DNA of 64,000 bases, taken from contig NZ_BSTS01000011.1 in NCBI RefSeq assembly GCF_030269665.1, positions 62,001 through 126,000 of the forward strand, given 5' to 3'. Numbering within the stretch: the stretch's first letter is position 1; each line of letters opens with the position of its first letter. Source of the stretch: Actinomycetospora sp. NBRC 106375 (GTDB lineage Bacteria; Actinomycetota; Actinomycetes; Mycobacteriales; Pseudonocardiaceae). The notes beneath the pieces were generated by a model that saw nothing but the letters and a program-made list of their open reading frames with translations, did no database searches and was not told where the DNA came from. The position numbers were made by a program, and so were the translations under genes. Below, piece by piece: positions 10,541 to 21,583 of the stretch.

Positions 10541-10917
10541 GGGGGTGACTGGTTTCGACTCCGAGTGGTTCATCAGGAGAAGCGTGCCGAGGAAGGCGAC
10601 GATGATCTCGTTAACCATGCGTCGCAAAGAAATAAGCGCCGAGAGTTCTCAGCGCGACTTCCAGCTCGCTGCCTGAGTAGCGGGTAGGGAAGTCTGTCGG
10701 CCCGGGTTCGTCACCGGCCCGGTCGCCGGCATCAGCTAGGTGACTCCACCGTCGGACCCGGTCGCGGGGTCCGGCGGGACACCTCACAGCGACTGGGATC
10801 GTCACACCGGCCCGTCCGCAGGCCCGGTGGATCCGAGGAGAGACGAGGCGGACTGCGCACGGAGAAGTCCTGATTGCTGATCGGAGGACCCGGGTTCGAT
10901 TCCCGGCACCTCCACCA
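10541..10917 (+). ncRNA. ssrA: transfer-messenger RNA
   Basis: About 377 nt. The 5' GGGGGUG pairs with CACCUCC near the 3' end to form the alanyl acceptor arm. The T-loop GGTTCGATTCC precedes it and CCA is encoded at 10915-10917. The tag reading frame resumes at GCC 10638 and encodes AESSQRDFQLAA before TGA at 10674-10676. The core QRDF and the degron ending LAA are typical of actinobacteria; Gln replaces the usual Ala before LAA. tmRNA with SmpB rescues stalled ribosomes and marks the nascent chain for ClpXP. Confidence 0.95.
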
Positions 10918-10926
10918 CGTGGGGCC

Positions 10927-10958
10927 AGGGGCCCGGGAGCGGCAGCTCCCGGGCCCCT
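10927..10958 (+). terminator. terminator hairpin after ssrA
   Basis: A perfect 14-bp stem (AGGGGCCCGGGAGC and its complement) closes a GGCA loop ten bases after the tmRNA 3' end. No U-tract follows, as is common in GC-rich actinobacteria. Confidence 0.85.
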
Positions 10959-11040
10959 CGACTTTCGGAGGATGGATCTCGTCCTTTCGGCTGGTCGGCT
11001 GTCTCCGATAGGCCGGTCGACTGAGCGTGACTTCAGGCGC

Positions 11041-11046
11041 TACCGT
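11041..11046 (+). promoter_or_regulatory. -10 box upstream of the pseudokinase gene
   Basis: TACCGT lies eight bases before an in-frame GTG at 11055, which could be a leaderless start adding 15 residues. A GTG at 11100 has a good Shine-Dalgarno, so both starts are possible. Confidence 0.45.
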
Positions 11047-11099
11047 GATCCCCCGTGCTCACTCGTCCGGTGGAGCACGACCAGGTGAGGGGGTGCGAC

Positions 11100-12590
11100 G
11101 TGGCGACGGAGCCCGACGCGGCGTCCCCGGACACCCCCGCCACTGGCGTCCCGACGGGCGACGCTGCCGCCACGGTCGGCCCAGGACCGGGGACGCAGAG
11201 TGAGACCCCGGGCGCCGTCGACGCCGCCACCCGTGGCCTGGACGCGGTCCTCGGCCGCGAGGTCGCGATGGTCACCCTGCCGCCCGTCCGGGGCGAGGAC
11301 CTCGTGGTGCGCACCGAGCAGGTCCGCCGTCTCGCCGGGCTGCACCACGCCCACCTCGTCGAGGTGTTCGACGTCGACGGGCTCGCCGAGGGCGCCGAGA
11401 GCACGCTGGTGCTCCAGAGCGTCGCCGGGCGACCGCTCGACCCCGCGGCCGACCGCGCCGGCTGGTCGCCGCTCGCGCTGGCCGAGATCGGCGCCCAGCT
11501 CGCCTCCGCGCTCGCCCACGCCCACGCCCGCGGCGTCGTGCACGGCGGGATCGGGCCCGCGAGCGTCGTGGTGGGCGGCACGCCGGGCGCGCCGTACGCC
11601 TGGCTCACCGGCTTCACCGCGGCCCTGCGCCCCGTCCCGCCGACCGACCCCGCGGTGCCGGACGCCCGCCCGCCGCACCCCGGCGACGACGTGGCCGACC
11701 TCGGTCGCGCCCTGCTCACGCTCCTCGACCACCGCGTGCCCGGCGCGCCGGCGCTGGACCAGGAGCTCGCTGACATGGCGGCCGGCCGGGTCGCGGCGCG
11801 CACCGCCGCCGAGTCGCTCGCCCACGTCGCGGAGGCGCTGCGCCACGTCGACGAGGACCAGACCGGCATCGTCCCGCTCGTCGTGCCCGGGGGTGGCGCG
11901 GAGGCCGCCTCCGACGCCGTGACGACCGACGCCGCCGGCCCGGCCGTGTCGCCGCCCGTCCCCGTGTCGCCGCCCGTCCCCGCGCCCCGCGCCGCGCCGG
12001 GCGCCCCGGCCGCGGGGACGGCGGGCGCCGCCGGGACTGCCGGGACCGCTGGCACCGCTGGCACCGCGGTCGGCGACGGGGGCGGTCGCCGGTCGCGGCG
12101 GGCGCGCCGCGCCGGGCGCAGCGTGCAGTTCGCCGCCCTGGGCGGCGCCGCGATCGCGCTCGCGGCCGCCTCGGGGTTCGTGCTCTGGGCCACCGAGGGG
12201 CCGGGCACGCCCCAGGAGGTCGGCGTCTCCGGCCTCACCACCCCGGAGCGTCCCGCCGGTCCGCCGGTGGCGGTCGCCCCGCCCGCCGGGTCGTCGAGCT
12301 CGACCGGGTCCTCCGACGACACCGCGTCGTCGTCGGACGACGAGGGCGACGACACCCCCGTCCGCGACACCACGACCCGCAGCCCGATCACGAGCGACGT
12401 CACCACGCGCCCGGTCCCGACCGTCGCGCCCGTGCCGTCGACCGTCCCGCCCACGGTGCCCACCACCGCACCGACCACGGCGCCCACGCAGCCCACGACC
12501 GGCCCGACCACGGACCCCACCACCGGGCCGACGACGACCACCACGCCTCGCGGCGCCGCCCGCAACGGCGCCACGCTCGCCGCGCCCTGA
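11100..12590 (+). CDS. membrane-anchored protein-kinase-like protein, probable pseudokinase
   Basis: 496 residues. The first ~250 align by eye with a PknB-type kinase fold (REVAMV, GLHHAHLVEVFDVDG, ARGVVHGGIGPASVVV, AWLTGF), but the catalytic residues are gone: the VAVK lysine is Val, the HRDxKPxN loop reads HGGIGPAS, and DFG reads TGF. An Ala/Pro/Gly linker leads to a basic stretch and one membrane helix at about 342-364. A Ser/Asp and Pro/Thr-rich tail follows, probably outside the cell. GTG 11100 has GAGGGGG six bases upstream. Catalysis is unlikely; a scaffold or ligand-binding role, by analogy with MviN/FhaA-type pseudokinases, is inference. Confidence 0.75.
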   Translation: MATEPDAASPDTPATGVPTGDAAATVGPGPGTQSETPGAVDAATRGLDAVLGREVAMVTLPPVRGEDLVVRTEQVRRLAGLHHAHLVEVFDVDGLAEGAESTLVLQSVAGRPLDPAADRAGWSPLALAEIGAQLASALAHAHARGVVHGGIGPASVVVGGTPGAPYAWLTGFTAALRPVPPTDPAVPDARPPHPGDDVADLGRALLTLLDHRVPGAPALDQELADMAAGRVAARTAAESLAHVAEALRHVDEDQTGIVPLVVPGGGAEAASDAVTTDAAGPAVSPPVPVSPPVPAPRAAPGAPAAGTAGAAGTAGTAGTAGTAVGDGGGRRSRRARRAGRSVQFAALGGAAIALAAASGFVLWATEGPGTPQEVGVSGLTTPERPAGPPVAVAPPAGSSSSTGSSDDTASSSDDEGDDTPVRDTTTRSPITSDVTTRPVPTVAPVPSTVPPTVPTTAPTTAPTQPTTGPTTDPTTGPTTTTTPRGAARNGATLAAP

Positions 12591-12617
12591 TCTTCCGGCG
12601 CGCGTCGAGCCGGCTCC

Positions 12618-12749
12618 CGAGGGAGCGAGGGTCACCTTCGCTGCGTGGGACGCAGTCAGGGCGTCCCTCGCTCCGCAGACCGGGGCGCGCCGCGAGGGAG
12701 CGAGGGTCACCTTCGCTGCGCAGGACGCAGCCAGGGCGTCCCTCGCTCC
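12618..12749. repeat. two tandem 57-bp hairpin repeats
   Basis: Copies at 12618-12674 and 12693-12749 differ at three of 57 positions and start 75 bp apart. Each can fold with an outer 10-bp stem GGAGCGAGGG / CCCTCGCTCC and an inner CTGCG / CGCAG stem. They fill much of the 265-bp gap between the pseudokinase and the MFS gene. The stems could terminate transcription; I see no gene in the gap. Confidence 0.85.
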
Positions 12750-12855
12750 ACCCGGACCCGCCGTCCCCGGAACCCGCACCGGCGCGCACCCTCGCGGAGG
12801 GGCAGACTGCGAGGTGGCCCCCGGACCCCGAGCGCGAGGAGCCTGACGAACCCCC

Positions 12856-14139
12856 ATGGGTGCCGCACCGCAGCGGGACCACGCGTCCGGCGACCCCTCC
12901 TGCGGCCCGGAGGGTGAGGCGCCGGCCCCCGCGACCATGCCGTGGGAGGTCTGGGCGCTGCTCGCGGGCAGCTTCCTCGTCGCCGCGGGCTACGGGATCG
13001 TCGCGCCGGCGCTGCCGGTGTTCGCGCGCAGCTTCGGGGTCGGTGTCACGGCCGCGTCGGCGGTGGTCAGCGCGCTGCCGGTGATGCGGCTGCTGTTCGC
13101 GCCCGTGAGCGGGCGGCTCGTCGCGCGCACCGGCGAGCGCACGATGTACCTCGCCGGGCTGCTCGTGGTCGCCGCGTCCACCGGCGCCTGCGCGCTCGCG
13201 ACGAGCTACACCCAGCTGCTGGTCTTCCGCGGGCTCGGCGGGATCGGGTCGACGATGTTCACCGTCTCCGCGTTCTCGCTGATGTTCCGACTCGCCCCGG
13301 AGGGACGCCGCGGCCAGGCGAGCGGGCTGTTCACCGGCGCGTTCCTCCTCGGCGGGGTCACCGGCCCGGCGTTCGGCGGCGCCCTCGTGACCGTCGACCT
13401 GCGCGCGCCGTTCGTGGTCTACGCGCTCGCGCTGGTGCTCGCGACGCTCGTCGTCGGGGCGCTGCTGGCGCGCTCCCGGCAGGTGGGCGTGCAGCCCCCG
13501 GACCCGGGGACGACACCGCTGACGATCGGCGCCGCGCTGCGCCTGCCGACCTACCGGTCCGCGCTGGTCTCGAGCCTCGCCACGGGGTGGGCGGTGCAGG
13601 GGGTGCGCGTCGCCCTGGTGCCGCTGTTCGTCGCCGTGGCGCTGGGCCGCCCGCCGATCTGGGCGGGCATCGCGCTCACCGTCTTCGCCGTCGGCGACGG
13701 CCTGGTCCTGCTCGCCACGAGTGGCCTGTCCGACCGGCGCGGCCGTCGGCCCGTCGTGATCGCGGGCCTCGCGCTCGTCGTCGTCGGCACGGCCTCGCTG
13801 GCCGTCGCGGGGATCGGCGGCACGGCGGGTCTCGTCATCCTGCTCGTGGCCTCCGCGATCGCCGGGGCGGGCGCCGGGCTCCTCCAGCCCGCGCAGGGGG
13901 CGGCCGTCGCCGACCTCGTCGGCTCCCGGCGCAGCGGGGGACCGGCGCTGTCGGGCTTCCAGATGGCCGCGGACGTCGGGGCGATCATCGGCCCGATCGC
14001 GGCGGGGGCCCTCGCCGAGAGCGCGTCGTTCCCGGTCGCGTTCGCGCTCAGCGCGGGCGTCGCCCTCGTCGCCCTGATCGCGTGGGCGCGCCGTGGCAGC
14101 GGTTCGCCCGTGGGGGAGGCGGGCACCCGCCGCGCATGA
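12856..14139 (+). CDS. MFS transporter, drug:H+ antiporter-1 type
   Basis: 427 residues with about twelve membrane helices. A hydrophilic N-terminus of some 27 residues precedes the first helix, so ATG 12937 is an alternative start. The loop SGRLVARTGERTMY after helix 2 and the loop SDRRGRRPVV in the second half match the MFS loop motif, and GGIGSTMFTVSAFSLMF resembles TetA/Bmr-type exporters. The stop overlaps the ATG of the photolyase gene, so the two are translationally coupled. The substrate is unknown. Confidence 0.85.
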   Translation: MGAAPQRDHASGDPSCGPEGEAPAPATMPWEVWALLAGSFLVAAGYGIVAPALPVFARSFGVGVTAASAVVSALPVMRLLFAPVSGRLVARTGERTMYLAGLLVVAASTGACALATSYTQLLVFRGLGGIGSTMFTVSAFSLMFRLAPEGRRGQASGLFTGAFLLGGVTGPAFGGALVTVDLRAPFVVYALALVLATLVVGALLARSRQVGVQPPDPGTTPLTIGAALRLPTYRSALVSSLATGWAVQGVRVALVPLFVAVALGRPPIWAGIALTVFAVGDGLVLLATSGLSDRRGRRPVVIAGLALVVVGTASLAVAGIGGTAGLVILLVASAIAGAGAGLLQPAQGAAVADLVGSRRSGGPALSGFQMAADVGAIIGPIAAGALAESASFPVAFALSAGVALVALIAWARRGSGSPVGEAGTRRA

Positions 14140-15755
14140 GCAGCAGCGTTCCCGCCGGTGTCGAGGACACCTACACCGAGGCCGTGGACGCCGCGCTGGA
14201 GGAGGCGGGCGCCGCGCCCGACGCGCCGCTGTGGGTGTTCGGCGACCAGCTCGGGCCCGCGGTGCACGCGCTGCCCCAGCACGCCGAGCGGGAGGTCGTG
14301 CTCGTCGAGTCCGCGGCCGTGCTGCGCCGGCGTCGCTACCACCGCCAGAAGCTGCACCTCGTGCTCTCCGGCATGCGCCACCTCGCCGACGAGCTGGGCG
14401 ACCGCGCCACGTACCACCGCACCGAGACCTACCGCGAGGCGCTGGAGAAGGTCGGCCGCCCGGTCGTCGTGCACCAGCCCACCTCGCACACGGCCGTCGA
14501 GTTCGTCGACCGCCTGCGCAAGGACGGGCTGGTGGCCGCGGTGCTGCCGCCGACCACGTTCGCGCGCCCACGAGCGGAGTTCGAGGCCTGGGCCGGAGGC
14601 GGCACGGAGCATCGGAGGGAGCACGCCGAGAGGGGAGCTGCCGCGCCGAAGGCCGGACACAGCGACTCGTTCACGATGGAGACCTTCTACCGCAACCAGC
14701 GGCGCCGCTTCGACGTGCTGATGGACGGCGAGCAGCCGGTCGGCGGGAAGTGGAACCTCGACCACGACAACCGGGAGTCGCCGCCCAAGGACGCCGGGAC
14801 GCTGGGCGTGCCGGACCCCTGGTGGCCGACCGAGGACGAGATCGACGCGCAGGTGCGCCGCGACCTCGACGACATGGACCTGCCGACCGTCGGCGAGGAC
14901 GGGCCGCGGCTGTTCGCCGTGACGCCCACCGAGGCGCGGAAGGCCCTGCGGCGGTTCATCGACCACCGCCTCGACCCGTTCGGGCCCTACGAGGACGCGA
15001 TCCTCGCCGGCGACCCGTGGATGGCGCACTCGCTGCTCTCGGTGCCGCAGAACCTCGGCGTGCTGCACCCGCTCGAGGCGGTGCACGCCGCGGAGCAGGC
15101 GTACCACGACGGCACGGCGCGGCTGAACTCCGTCGAGGGCTTCGTGCGCCAGATCCTCGGCTGGCGCGAGTACATCTGGCACCTCTACTGGCACTTCGGG
15201 AAGGGCTACTCGCGGCGCAACGAGATGGACCACCGCACGAAGCTCCCGTCGTGGTGGACCGAGCTCGACGGCGACGGCGTCACGGCCGCCTGCCTGTCGG
15301 AGACCCTCAACGGGGTGCGCGACCGCGGCTGGGTGCACCACATCCCGCGCCTGATGGTGCTCGGCAACCACGCGCTGCAGCGCGAGTACCGCCCGAGCGC
15401 GCTGTCGGAGTGGTTCACGACGTCGTTCGTCGACGGCTTCGCCTGGGTGATGCCGCCCAACGTCGTCGGCATGAGCCAGCACGCCGACGGCGGGCAGCTC
15501 GCGACGAAGCCGTACGCCTCGGGCGGGGCCTACATCAACAAGATGTCCGACCACTGCGGCGACTGCGCCTTCGACCCCAAGGTGCGGGTGGGGGAGAAGG
15601 CGTGCCCGTTCACCGCGGGCTACTGGCAGTTCGTGCACCGTCACCAGGACCGCCTGCGCGGCAACCAGCGGACCGCCCGGGCCGTCGCGACGATGGATCG
15701 GCTGAAGGATCTCGACGCGGTCCTGGAGCAGGAGCACGGGCGCCGGGACTTCTGA
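14136..15755 (+). CDS. cryptochrome/photolyase family protein, iron-sulfur type
   Basis: 539 residues resembling FeS bacterial photolyases (PhrB type), which use FAD and a [4Fe-4S] cluster to repair (6-4) photoproducts. The Rossmann start is LWVFGDQLGP. The FAD domain has GWREYIWHLYW, GWVHHIPRLMVLGN and WVMPPNVVGMSQ. Cluster cysteines are visible in AACLSETLN and DHCGDCAF...KACPF, four in all. An odd insertion of about 22 residues (after EAWAGG, up to FTMETFYRNQRRR) corresponds to a dispersed repeat. ATG 14136 overlaps the preceding TGA. Repair function is likely if the insertion loop is tolerated. Confidence 0.88.
   Translation: MSSSVPAGVEDTYTEAVDAALEEAGAAPDAPLWVFGDQLGPAVHALPQHAEREVVLVESAAVLRRRRYHRQKLHLVLSGMRHLADELGDRATYHRTETYREALEKVGRPVVVHQPTSHTAVEFVDRLRKDGLVAAVLPPTTFARPRAEFEAWAGGGTEHRREHAERGAAAPKAGHSDSFTMETFYRNQRRRFDVLMDGEQPVGGKWNLDHDNRESPPKDAGTLGVPDPWWPTEDEIDAQVRRDLDDMDLPTVGEDGPRLFAVTPTEARKALRRFIDHRLDPFGPYEDAILAGDPWMAHSLLSVPQNLGVLHPLEAVHAAEQAYHDGTARLNSVEGFVRQILGWREYIWHLYWHFGKGYSRRNEMDHRTKLPSWWTELDGDGVTAACLSETLNGVRDRGWVHHIPRLMVLGNHALQREYRPSALSEWFTTSFVDGFAWVMPPNVVGMSQHADGGQLATKPYASGGAYINKMSDHCGDCAFDPKVRVGEKACPFTAGYWQFVHRHQDRLRGNQRTARAVATMDRLKDLDAVLEQEHGRRDF
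14603..14642 (+). repeat. dispersed repeat inserted in frame in the photolyase gene
   Basis: Closely similar to 9511-9550. Its translation (EHRREHAERGAAAPK region) falls where PhrB-type photolyases run directly from a WA(D/R)GR-like end into the MET/MEY-FYR helix, so it appears to be an in-frame insertion. Confidence 0.5.
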
Positions 15756-15811
15756 CCCCGTACGCGAGCGAACTCCGGTGCTATCGCCCGGAAGTTCGCT
15801 CACGTACGGGG
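15756..15811. terminator. long hairpin after the photolyase gene
   Basis: The arms CCCCGTACGCGAGCGAACT-CCGG and their near-complement at 15788-15811 form a stem of about 23 bp with one mismatch and one bulge around a nine-base loop. It starts directly after the stop codon. There is no U-tract. It probably ends the MFS-photolyase transcript. Confidence 0.75.
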
Positions 15812-15865
15812 GCCGCACCCCCCGCCTCGGACAGCGGCCACCGGCGTGTAACGTTGCTTCGCGTT

Positions 15866-15941
15866 GGGGCTGTGGCGCAGCTGGTAGCGCATCACACTGG
15901 CAGTGTGAGGGTCAGGGGTTCGAGTCCCCTCAGCTCCACCA
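15866..15941 (+). tRNA. tRNA-Ala (anticodon GGC)
   Basis: A complete cloverleaf: acceptor GGGGCTG / CAGCTCC with the alanine identity pair G3:U70, D-arm GCGC/GCGC, anticodon loop CTGGCAG (GGC, reads GCC), T-loop TTCGAGT. CCA is encoded. TAACGT at 15849-15854 is a likely -10 box. Confidence 0.95.
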
Positions 15942-15950
15942 GGTCTTCTC

Positions 15951-17792
15951 TCAGACCAGGTCGAGGACCGGATCGTGCTGGTCCAGCCAGATCTGGAAGT
16001 CGAGCAGTCGCTCGATCGCCATCCGCGAGCCCGGGTCGATCTCGTCGGCCGGGCGCGTCGCCACCGATCCGGCCAAGCCGCGGTGGATCAGCTCACCGAG
16101 CCGGGGGTCGCCGGTGTCGAGGGCCTCGCGCACCTGGTCCTGCACCTTCAGGACGTAGCCCCGGTCCTGGCTGCGCGGGTAGGGGCTCTTGGTGCGGGCC
16201 GTGATCGACGCCGGGAGGTAGCGGCCGACGGCGGCGCGCAGCACGCTCTTCTCCCGGCCGTCCGCCGTGTGCAGGGCGCGGGGGATGTCGTAGGCGAGCT
16301 GGGCGAGCCGGTGGTCGCAGAACGGCACGCGGACCTCCAGCCCCACCGCCATGCTCATCCGGTCCTTGCGGTCGAGCAGCGACGTCATGTTGTAGGTCAT
16401 GTGCAGGTGCGGCTGCTGGCGCCAGCGCCGGTCGACCTCGGTGTCGTCGGGGTGCACGGGCGCCGCGGCGACCGCGTCGTGGAACGTCTGCTCGGCGAAG
16501 CCGGGGATGTCGAGGGCGGCGACCAGGTCCGGCGGGCCGTACGGGCGTTCCTGGCGGGCCTGGCCCATCGTGGCGTGCAGCCAGGGGAACGCCGGCGCCG
16601 CGGTGATCGCGTCGTCGTGGAACCACCAGTAGCCGCCGAACAGCTCGTCGGCGCCCTCACCGGACAGCGCCACCGTCGAGCGCTCGCGGACCGCGGAGAA
16701 GAGCAGGTAGAGCGACATGTCCATGTCCCCCATGCCCACCGGCATGTCGCGGGCACGGACCGCGGCCCGGCGCACGGCGGGGTCCGAGAGCGCGCTGGGG
16801 TCGAGCACCACGTCGCGGTGGTCGGTGCGCATGTGGGCCGCGGCGTCGGCGACGAACGGCGCGTCGGCGCTCGTGTTGTGGCGGTCGGCGCGGAAGTTCT
16901 CGGTGTGGCCCAGGAAGTCGACGGCGAAGCTGCGCACGTCCTCGCCGTGTGCCCGTCCGCGCTCGGCGGCGATCCCGGTGATCGCGCTGGAGTCCAGCCC
17001 GCCGGAGAGCAGCGTGCACAGCGGGACGTCGGACACCAGCTGCTCGTCGACGATCTCCTCGAGCAGCGCGGTGGTGCGGGCGACCGTCGCGGGCCCGTCG
17101 AGCTCGTGCCGGTGCGCCTCGAGGGCTCAGTACTCGCGCGTCCGCAGCCCGGCGCGGTCCAGGCGCAGCGCGTGCCCCGGGCGCAGCTCCCTCATGCCCT
17201 CGAAGACCGCGACGCCGGGCCGCTTGATGCCCGAGTAGATCTCCCGCATACCGTCCAGGCCGACCACCGCGACGGTGTCCGGGTGGGCCAGGATCGCCTT
17301 GGGCTCGGAGCCGAAGACGATCCCGTCGGCGGTGGGGTAGTAGTACAGCGGCTTGACGCCGAGGCGGTCGCGCACCAGGAGCAGGGTCTCGGTGCGGGCA
17401 TCCCAGACGGCGAACGCGTACATGCCCACGAGCCGGTCGACGATGGCCTCGCCCCACTCGAGGTAGCCGCGCAGCACCACCTCGGTGTCGCTGCGCGTGG
17501 TGAACCGGTGCCCGCGCCCGGCCAGCTCGGTGCGCAGGGCGGCGAAGTTGTAGGCCTCGCCGCTGTAGGTCAGCGCGACGTCGCCGTCGGGGGTGGGGGC
17601 CACCATGGGCTGGGCGCCGCCGGCGACGTCGATGACGGCGAGCCGGCGGTGGCCGAGCGCGGCGTGGGCGTCCGCCCAGGAGGCGCCCGCGTCGGGGCCG
17701 CGCTCGCGCAGCCGGGAGGTCATGTCCTCGACGACGCCCGGTCGGCAGCGCACGTCGGTGTGGAAGGACACCCATCCGGTGATGCCGCACAT
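15951..17792 (-). pseudogene. asparagine synthase (glutamine-hydrolysing)-like gene with an in-frame TGA
   Basis: One frame runs from ATG 17792 to the stop at 15951 (613 codons of product if read through), broken only by TGA at 17127-17129, codon 222. The N-terminal glutaminase domain starts MCGITGW with nucleophile Cys2. After the break, LLSGGLDSSAITG is the ATP PP-loop and VALSGEGADELFGGYWWFHD belongs to the synthetase domain. The sequence around the break reads REY-stop-ALEAH; relatives I recall have Tyr-Trp there, so TGG to TGA is the simplest change. Everything else looks intact, with a good promoter and GAGGGGAA ribosome site. It is a recent pseudogene, a sequencing error or a split gene. 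An adjacent decayed ATP-grasp gene supports real decay. Confidence 0.8.
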
Positions 17793-17807
17793 GCTCGTTC
17801 CCCTCGC

Positions 17808-17826
17808 CGAACGTGACTAGCGTTCG
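17808..17826. promoter_or_regulatory. inverted repeat at the start of the asnB-like transcript
   Basis: CGAACG and CGTTCG arms are separated by seven bases, just downstream of the -10 box at 17829-17834. The position over the expected transcription start suits a repressor site. Confidence 0.4.
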
Positions 17827-17828
17827 CG

Positions 17829-17857
17829 AAGTTATCGGGTGTAACTAAAGCTATCAA
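17829..17857 (-). promoter_or_regulatory. sigma70-type promoter of the asnB-like gene
   Basis: On the minus strand TTGATA (17852-17857) and TAACTT (17829-17834) are separated by exactly 17 bp in an unusually AT-rich stretch. This is the best -35/-10 pair I noticed in the window. The -10 box overlaps the stop codon of the upstream ATP-grasp remnant. Confidence 0.75.
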
Positions 17858-18199
17858 GCATCGCGATGGCGCCGCAGTCCGGGCTCAGGCCCTCCAGCAC
17901 GGCGGGCCGCCCGATGTGCCGGCCGAGGCCGAGCAGCCCGTCGACCAGCCCGGCGGGGTCCTCGGTGCCGCTGGTCGGCCAGGTCAGGCGGCCGGTGAGG
18001 TGGCGGGACACCGCGACGGGAGTGCGGGGCCTTCGGTGACCGCGTGGACCGCGACGCCCGCGCGCCCGAGGCTGCGGACCACGCCCAGGCCCCCGTGGTG
18101 CAACGGACAGCGCCCGACCTTGAGCAGGAGCGCCGGCACGTCGCGATCGAGATCCACCCGCCCGGGTTCCGCCGCCCGGGCGACGGGTGACACGGCCAT
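17832..18199 (-). pseudogene. remnant of an ATP-grasp ligase gene (frameshifted and truncated)
   Basis: From ATG 18199 (GAGGAG upstream) the frame gives VPALLLKVGRCPLHHGGLGV and a Rossmann-like start ending AVHAVTEGP. The sequence then continues one frame over as TPVAVSRHLTGRLTWP and stops at 17832 after about 110 residues. The two parts join smoothly if one base is restored near 18018-18030. ATP-grasp carboxylate-amine ligases of this kind are normally near 400 residues, so most of the gene is gone. It lies upstream of the broken asnB-like gene, so both probably belonged to one lost pathway making an amide or peptide. The family assignment rests on recalled relatives. Confidence 0.6.
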
Positions 18200-18496
18200 G
18201 CGGCTCCTCGTGATCGGGTGTGCGCGGAGTGTCCCCCATGTCCGTCTCAGCTCCGCCGTCAGGGTCCGGACGGGTCACCCGGACGGAGCACGGCGCGGCG
18301 GCGGTGTGACGCAGGGCTCGTCCGACGGTGCGCGCGGGTCTCCCCGGGCGCCGCCGCGCCGGGCCTACGACCGATCGTCGTTTGAGGCCTCACCCGGCGA
18401 GCCCCGGGCCCGCGCGGCGGTTACGATCCCTGCGTCCGCAGAAGCGGCCCGACGGCCGCCGAGGTGGAGGAGACGCACCGTGAGCAGGAGGCCTTC
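18200..18496 (+). promoter_or_regulatory. 297-bp leader region of ctaD
   Basis: There is no gene here. TACGAT at 18422-18427 is a plausible -10 box, giving an untranslated leader of about 60 bases. GTCCGG / CCGGAC arms near 18269-18289 form a weak inverted repeat. The ctaD ribosome site CAGGAGG is at 18485-18491. Confidence 0.45.
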
Positions 18497-21573
<3,077 letters not shown>

Positions 21574-21583
21574 CGGTGCCGCG

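Noticed and set aside
17127-17129. In-frame TGA as a selenocysteine codon
   Set aside because: The relatives I recall have Trp there. I see no selenocysteine hairpin motif and no Cys-containing active site at the position.
17832-18278. Intact 148-residue protein on the minus strand
   Set aside because: Its first half (ETDMGDTPRTPDHEEPHGR...) is low-complexity. Only the second half continues the ATP-grasp remnant of another frame, so it is a frameshift product.
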